This document shows, one piece after another, positions 59,805 through 64,000 of a stretch of DNA of 64,000 bases (within the stretch, counting starts at the first letter, position 1; each line of letters opens with the position of its first letter). This DNA comes from Muribaculum sp. (GTDB lineage Bacteria > Bacillota > Clostridia > Lachnospirales > Lachnospiraceae): assembly GCA_023663505.1 (NCBI GenBank), contig JAMPHH010000010.1:13749-77748 (forward strand). Reading direction: 5' to 3'. The notes beneath the pieces are model-generated. The model did not search any database, had not been told where the DNA came from, and worked only from the letters and a program-made list of their open reading frames with translations. The position numbers were made by a program, and so were the translations under genes.

Positions 59805-60872
59805 ATGAATTTACCTATTTCAGTTACTCAAAATGATTTGCTTGAGCTTTTATTAAACATTGCCTCCGTGCGCCCTGTTTTTATTTGGGGCGCCCCGGGA
59901 ATCGGCAAATCTGCCCTTGTGGAGCAGTTTGCCGAGGAGGTGGGGCTGCCCTGTGTGTCTCTCTTGGGCAGTCAGCTCGCTCCTGAGGACATCATCGGTA
60001 TACCGCAGATCAAAGGGAATACCAGTGAATTTCTCCCGCCGAAAATGATTGCAAGACCCGACCCCTATGTCCTGTTTCTCGACGAGTTGAATGCATGCTC
60101 ACAGGAGGTACAGAAGGCGTTTTACAGTCTGATTCACGAGCGGAGAATCGGCGAGTATCATCTCCCGAGCGGCAGTATTGTCATCGGCGCGGGCAATCGC
60201 GCGCAGGACTCCGCTATTGTAAAGACTATGTCCTCTGCGCTCATCAACCGCATGTTTCATGTGCAGTTAAAGGCTGACCCGAACCAATGGCTCACATGGG
60301 CATACGAACATCATATCCACCCGTGGGTGACAAATTATATCACCCAGAGACCAGACCATCTGTTCTCCGAGCCGCCCAAGACCGAGGAGCCCTATTCCAC
60401 TCCCCGCTCATGGCACATGCTCAGCGACGCGCTGTGGGAATATGGCGTGGAGGAGAGAAAGCCGTCCGAGGATACGCTGAAAACACTTGTCTACGGCTGT
60501 GTGTCAGCAAGTCATGCGGGTATGTTCCTTGCCTTCGTGAAACAACTGGGCAACACGCATCTTCTCGCGGATATCATCAAGGGGGAGGCAAAATGGCCTG
60601 CGAAGCCGCAGGAGCGGGACGTGCTCTACTTTCTCGCCCAATCCTTCCGCGCCAAGCTGTTGCATGAGCTGCCTGAAAATAAGCAGAAGCTTGGCAAGGA
60701 CGGGCAATTCCTGACTCACCGCGCCAAGGCTCTAATCAAGGAGCTTTCCGCCATCAATCATGAGATAGCCCAAATGGTGGTCTCCGCCGACGAGGGACAG
60801 GTGCTTCCCGAATGGTTTATGGTGGAGATTGTACGCGATTTGCCGAGATTGGCACAGAATGTCTCAAGGTAA
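59805..60872 (+). CDS. MoxR-like AAA+ ATPase
   Basis: 355 residues. Walker A GAPGIGKSALVEQF (about 29-42), Walker B YVLFLDELNAC (about 88), sensor-1 IVIGAGNRAQDS and the arginine-containing SSALINRMFHV. Start at 59805 with AAAGG 9 bases upstream. MoxR proteins remodel partners, typically VWA proteins encoded next to them, as is the case here: the metallopeptidase/VWA gene follows on the same strand after a repeat-bearing gap. Substrate unknown. Confidence 0.9.
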   Translation: MNLPISVTQNDLLELLLNIASVRPVFIWGAPGIGKSALVEQFAEEVGLPCVSLLGSQLAPEDIIGIPQIKGNTSEFLPPKMIARPDPYVLFLDELNACSQEVQKAFYSLIHERRIGEYHLPSGSIVIGAGNRAQDSAIVKTMSSALINRMFHVQLKADPNQWLTWAYEHHIHPWVTNYITQRPDHLFSEPPKTEEPYSTPRSWHMLSDALWEYGVEERKPSEDTLKTLVYGCVSASHAGMFLAFVKQLGNTHLLADIIKGEAKWPAKPQERDVLYFLAQSFRAKLLHELPENKQKLGKDGQFLTHRAKALIKELSAINHEIAQMVVSADEGQVLPEWFMVEIVRDLPRLAQNVSR

Positions 60873-60877
60873 GTCCC

Positions 60878-60895
60878 CCCCGCTGCAAGCAACGG
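60878..60895 (+). repeat. Dispersed 18-bp motif, copy 4
   Basis: CCCCGCTGCAAGCAACGG directly after the MoxR stop, same core as at 796, 2084 and 4008. Confidence 0.5.
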
Positions 60896-60954
60896 AGCAT
60901 CAAACTTGCAATGCTGCAGAGCACAATCATTCATAGAACGCTTTGGTATGATGA

Positions 60955-61016
60955 CCCTTGTGGCATTCGCCAAACCATCTTTATCGCATTTGTGCTCCTG
61001 CAAGCACTGACACCAA
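60955..61016 (+). repeat. Intergenic repeat, copy 1 (before the VWA gene)
   Basis: Shares GGCAT(T/A)CGCCAAACCA and ATTTGTGCTC(C/A)TGCAAGCACTG with 63056-63138, which follows the VWA gene. Copy 2 has about 20 extra bases in the middle. The two copies bracket the VWA gene. Confidence 0.7.
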
Positions 61017-61098
61017 GTCAACTATCTTGACTTGGCTCCTTGCTCGCGGGAATCGACTGCGCAAACCTGACTCATTACACATAAAAAGGATAAATAAC

Positions 61099-63048
61099 AT
61101 GGCAAATACAAAACCTAAAGATAAAAAGAAAAAGAAATCCCAACGGGAGATCAATCGGGAAAGCTTGGAGGCGGGAATCTCCATCATTCGTGCCCACCCG
61201 CTGTTTGGACACTGTATGCCCAATATCAGAATCATGGACAAGGCTTCCCTAGGAAGTCAGACCATGGGCATTGTGCGCTCCGACGGCATGGTTCTGTTAA
61301 ATGAAAGCGTCACTCTGCCCGCAAAGCAATGGGCATATGTCATCGCACACAATACGCTGCACCTCGCCTTTGGGCATTTTGACGCGGATAAAATGCCCGC
61401 CGTCATGATTGCCGACCCTGAGCAGCCCGATAATACCTATGCGCAAAAAGTGACCTGCGATATTTCCCTATGGAATATGGCATGTGACATCTATGTCACA
61501 AAATTTTTATCCGATATAAAGTTCGGTCAACCCCTTTACAAAAGCGTTGGTTCTTCATCGAAATCCGCAGGAGCAAAGGCGGACTTCGCTTGGGAGACAG
61601 TCGCGGGCGCCGCTTGGGACGAGGTCAAGCTATATGAGCATCTGATGGATAGGGGAATCACCTCGGCTCACAATTCGTATGGTACCGCCGCTGTCGGAGC
61701 TCCTGACATGCAGGGCTTGGAGAAGCCCTTGGTATATGATAAGGACCAAAACCAATATAACCGTTATACAAGTGCATTCTCCTATGCTCTCGCCGCCTCT
61801 GTCTCCAAGGCTGTCAGCGAGGCAGGCGGACATACCTATGAGAATAGTAAGTATAACTCCAAGGGAATGCAGGCAGCCAGATGGTTTATTGACCACTACC
61901 CCCTTCTTGGGGGATTGGCGGCACATTTTAACATTGTGGAGGATTATGCCTTTTGTAACAAAAATGACATTCACATCGCGGCAATCGACGTCACTGTGGG
62001 AGAGCTGTACCTCAACCCCGCCTCCAACCTTTCCATTGAGGAATGGAAGTTCGTCCTTGCGCATGAATATCTCCATGCGGGACTGCAGCATCACAACCGC
62101 TGTAACGGAAGGGAGCATCAACTTTGGAACGTGGCATGTGATTTTGTCATCAACGGTTGGCTTCACGAGCTTCAGATTGGCGTGATGCCCGCGGAGGGTC
62201 TTCTCTATGACCCCGAGCTTGCAGGGCTCTCCGCCGAGACCATCTATGACATGCTCCTCTCAAACCTCAGGAAATACGAAAAGCTTGATACCTTTCGGGG
62301 CTTCGGCAAGGGAGATATCATGAGCGGCGCTTTAAAAGGCGGCAAAGCGGATAGCATGGGGCAAAGTGCACAAGGGGTCTCATTGGACGAATTTTGCAGA
62401 AACGCCTTGCTGCAAGGATTGGAATATCATCAATCCACGGGCAGGGGCTATATCCCCGCGGGGCTGATAGAGGAGATTCGCGCTCTGTCCATGCCCCCGA
62501 TTCCTTGGGACGTGGAGCTTGCCAAATGGTTTGACGTCTACTTTGCGCCCCTTGAAAAGCACAGAAGCTATGCCCGCCCCAGCCGCAGGCAGGCATGTAC
62601 TCCTGACATTCCCCGTCCCAGATATTGTCCGCAGGACATACCCACAGACAGTCGAACCTTCGGGGTCATCATAGACACCTCGGGCTCCATGGAGCCCAAG
62701 ACCATAGGCAAGGCGCTTGGCACTATCGCAAGCTATTCCGTCGCCCATGACGTTCCCTTCGCCAGAGTCGTGTTCTGTGACGCTGCCGCCTATGACGCAG
62801 GGTATCTTTCCCCCGAGGATATCGCGGGCAGAGTATCCGTCAAGGGGCGTGGCGGCACCGTCCTGCAGCCCGCCGTGGATTTGTTGGAATCCGCCAAGGA
62901 TTTTCCCAAGGACGGTCCCATTCTCATCATCACGGACGGCATGACTGAATCCCATATGGATATCTCCCACAAGCACGCATTTTTGCTGCCCAAGGGAAAA
63001 CGCTTGCCCTTCCGCCCCAGAGGGGAGGTTTTTTATTTTGACAGGTAA
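61099..63048 (+). CDS. Putative metallopeptidase/VWA protein (DUF2201-like)
   Basis: 649 residues, cytoplasmic. Start with Lys-rich KPKDKKKKKSQ. Two homologous metallopeptidase-like domains: the first (about 15-130) has the decayed motif AHNTLHLAFGH, the second (about 290-400) the intact zinc motif AHEYLHAGLQHHNRC and WNVACDFVINGWL; WNMACDIYVTKFL in the first confirms the duplication. The C-terminus (about 530-649) is a VWA-like domain with FGVIIDTSGSM (MIDAS). AGGA precedes the ATG at 61099. Partner of the MoxR ATPase upstream; the pair may be a protein-remodelling or proteolytic device. Substrate unknown. Confidence 0.85.
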   Translation: MANTKPKDKKKKKSQREINRESLEAGISIIRAHPLFGHCMPNIRIMDKASLGSQTMGIVRSDGMVLLNESVTLPAKQWAYVIAHNTLHLAFGHFDADKMPAVMIADPEQPDNTYAQKVTCDISLWNMACDIYVTKFLSDIKFGQPLYKSVGSSSKSAGAKADFAWETVAGAAWDEVKLYEHLMDRGITSAHNSYGTAAVGAPDMQGLEKPLVYDKDQNQYNRYTSAFSYALAASVSKAVSEAGGHTYENSKYNSKGMQAARWFIDHYPLLGGLAAHFNIVEDYAFCNKNDIHIAAIDVTVGELYLNPASNLSIEEWKFVLAHEYLHAGLQHHNRCNGREHQLWNVACDFVINGWLHELQIGVMPAEGLLYDPELAGLSAETIYDMLLSNLRKYEKLDTFRGFGKGDIMSGALKGGKADSMGQSAQGVSLDEFCRNALLQGLEYHQSTGRGYIPAGLIEEIRALSMPPIPWDVELAKWFDVYFAPLEKHRSYARPSRRQACTPDIPRPRYCPQDIPTDSRTFGVIIDTSGSMEPKTIGKALGTIASYSVAHDVPFARVVFCDAAAYDAGYLSPEDIAGRVSVKGRGGTVLQPAVDLLESAKDFPKDGPILIITDGMTESHMDISHKHAFLLPKGKRLPFRPRGEVFYFDR

Positions 63049-63055
63049 GTCAACA

Positions 63056-63138
63056 CCCCTTCGGCATACGCCAAACCAATTTCATTGGTAATCCAATCTC
63101 GTTGGATTTGTGCTCATGCAAGCACTGCCACAAATGGG
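63056..63138 (+). repeat. Intergenic repeat, copy 2 (after the VWA gene)
   Basis: See copy 1 at 60955-61016. Directly follows the VWA stop. Confidence 0.7.
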
Positions 63139-63218
63139 GTAGTCTGTTAATGACAGAGAAAATAAAGATATTGAAAAGCCGATAAACAGGGCATTTTCGG
63201 GGAAAGGAGCAAATCTCT

Positions 63219-63275
63219 ATGTCAAACAAAATCACAGCACTTTATGAAAGGCTCTCACGAGATGACGAAATGTAG
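63219..63275 (+). pseudogene. Remnant of a large serine recombinase (first 18 codons)
   Basis: GGAAAGGAG precedes an ATG encoding MSNKITALYERLSRDDEM then TAG. ALYERLSRDDE is the start of the catalytic domain of Tn4451-type large serine recombinases; the rest is deleted. It marks a former mobile element. Confidence 0.75.
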
Positions 63276-63287
63276 GCGAGGACGTGT

Positions 63288-63452
63288 CACGACCTTGCAT
63301 TTGCGGAAGTGATAAGCTACAACAAAGCCAACCTTGAACGCATAGAGCAGAATGAGAGCCGACATCAATCTGTCCACAGGACAGATGACAGACAGCAAGG
63401 CGGGACTATGCGGCGGGGGAAGAAATTTAATGAGAACTTGGTAGAAATATAA
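63288..63452 (+). pseudogene. Further mobile-element debris
   Basis: Open 55-codon stretch without start, containing HDLAFAEVISYNKANLERIE, which looks like a piece of an element-encoded protein fused to unrelated sequence. It lies directly behind the recombinase remnant. Confidence 0.45.
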
Positions 63453-63569
63453 GTGCGATTATGCTATTCTGTTAGAGATACCAATCGCAATTTGGTGAAA
63501 TGTTAATCTACGTTGCTTGCCGCAACGGGCTTTCTTCCGTATAATGGCGGTGAAAGGAGGTCACTACTA

Positions 63570-64000
63570 ATGCTAAACGAAAACATTAAAGCAATCAGAA
63601 AATCCAAAGGACTTTCGCAAGAGGAACTTGCAATTAAGTTGAATGTAGTAAGACAAACAATATCAAAATGGGAACAAGGTTTGTCGGTTCCTGATGCCGA
63701 TATGCTAGTTTCCATATCAGAGGTATTTGAAACACCTGTAAGCACACTGCTTGGAGAAACAATTGTCGAGCCGAAGATTGATGATTTAAAAGTAATTTCT
63801 GAAAAACTTGAGGTCATAAACTTGCAGCTTGCACATAGACAGGCAGCAAAACAAAAGGCAATTCATTGGCTTTTTATCTCATTGTGTGCGGTTATCATGG
63901 TTATTTTTGCAGTCCTAATAGTATTAAACAGTCCTTACTTGGGTTGGGATTATAGTGATCCCGAAACCGCAATTGTTGGAACGGTGTTTCACGCATTTGA
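63570..64000 (+). CDS. XRE-family regulator with membrane helix (3' end outside window)
   Basis: The gene runs off the right edge. Visible 143 residues: HTH about 3-60 (IKAIRKSKGLSQEELAIKLNVVRQTISKWEQGLSVPDADML), a linker, then a membrane helix (HWLFISLCAVIMVIFAVLIVL) and a short outside part. AAAGGAGG lies 8 bases upstream. HTH plus membrane helix is common in clostridial XRE proteins that respond to envelope signals. Possible cargo of the decayed element next to it. Confidence 0.85.
   Translation, partial: MLNENIKAIRKSKGLSQEELAIKLNVVRQTISKWEQGLSVPDADMLVSISEVFETPVSTLLGETIVEPKIDDLKVISEKLEVINLQLAHRQAAKQKAIHWLFISLCAVIMVIFAVLIVLNSPYLGWDYSDPETAIVGTVFHAF

Overview
The window looks like a chromosome segment of a Gram-positive anaerobe of the Clostridia, most likely Lachnospiraceae. 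The reasons are: nearly all CDSs are preceded by strong AGGAGG-type ribosome sites; secretion and lipoprotein signals are Gram-positive in type; the housekeeping set (mutS, a small ORF, mutL, miaA, miaB with a long N-terminal extension) is typical of that family; and there are BlaI/M56, BrnTA, Rrf2 and VanY-like modules. Most genes lie on the minus strand. I saw no rRNA, tRNA or CRISPR array.

Layout. 1-10.5 kb is ordinary: the 3' part of an OGG-type glycosylase, an MGT-like glycosyltransferase, a Cache-domain chemoreceptor, and the mutS-orf-mutL-miaA operon. 10.5-22 kb is an accessory island bounded by copies of one repeat family. It holds a lipoprotein, a SleB-like hydrolase, six membrane-anchored paralogues of one unrecognised family, and a 1,204-residue surface protein (two CBM2-like domains, nine thrombospondin-3-like calcium repeats, a VWA domain and an unrecognised C-terminus). 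The arrangement resembles a polymorphic toxin followed by an expanded immunity array. 22-34.6 kb is a sulfur/cysteine cluster: metY, nifU, nifS, an SDR, an amino-acid ABC transporter, a Zn-methyltransferase-like URO-D protein, cysK, patB, a gamma-synthase/lyase and a divergent Rrf2 regulator. Three transcription units share a 21-bp palindrome about 115-135 bp upstream of their start codons. 34.5-41.6 kb holds a LysR regulator, a BlaI/M56 pair with two visible operators, brnTA fused to miaB transcriptionally, and an AAA_14/DUF4143 ATPase.

41.7-50 kb is a tightly packed eight-gene lipid operon behind a clear sigma-A promoter at 49961-49989: dgkA, a CDP-archaeol-synthase-like gene, a CDP-alcohol phosphatidyltransferase, psd, a UbiA-type prenyltransferase, a dikinase-like protein, an acyl-AMP ligase and a GNAT. 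The combination suggests an unusual glycerolipid or prenyl-lipid pathway. It is one of the two most interesting parts of the window, the other being the 13.5-21.7 kb array. 50-51.4 kb is a sodium:alanine symporter.

51.6-59.2 kb carries a small hypothetical gene, a gene fragment, a VanY-like D,D-carboxypeptidase and an OmpR-type two-component system with a downstream exported protein. It also carries a large lipoprotein with an unusual repetitive N-terminus. A direct repeat (TTGTATC-N4-TTGTATC and variants, 11-bp period) lies upstream of the regulator, the carboxypeptidase and the lipoprotein, suggesting one regulon. 59.4-63 kb is a plus-strand pair, a MoxR-like ATPase and a metallopeptidase/VWA protein, preceded by a 24-residue ORF with a strong ribosome site. 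63-64 kb contains remnants of a mobile element (the first codons of a serine recombinase) and an XRE regulator cut by the window end. All functional statements come from reading the sequence; no database search was run.
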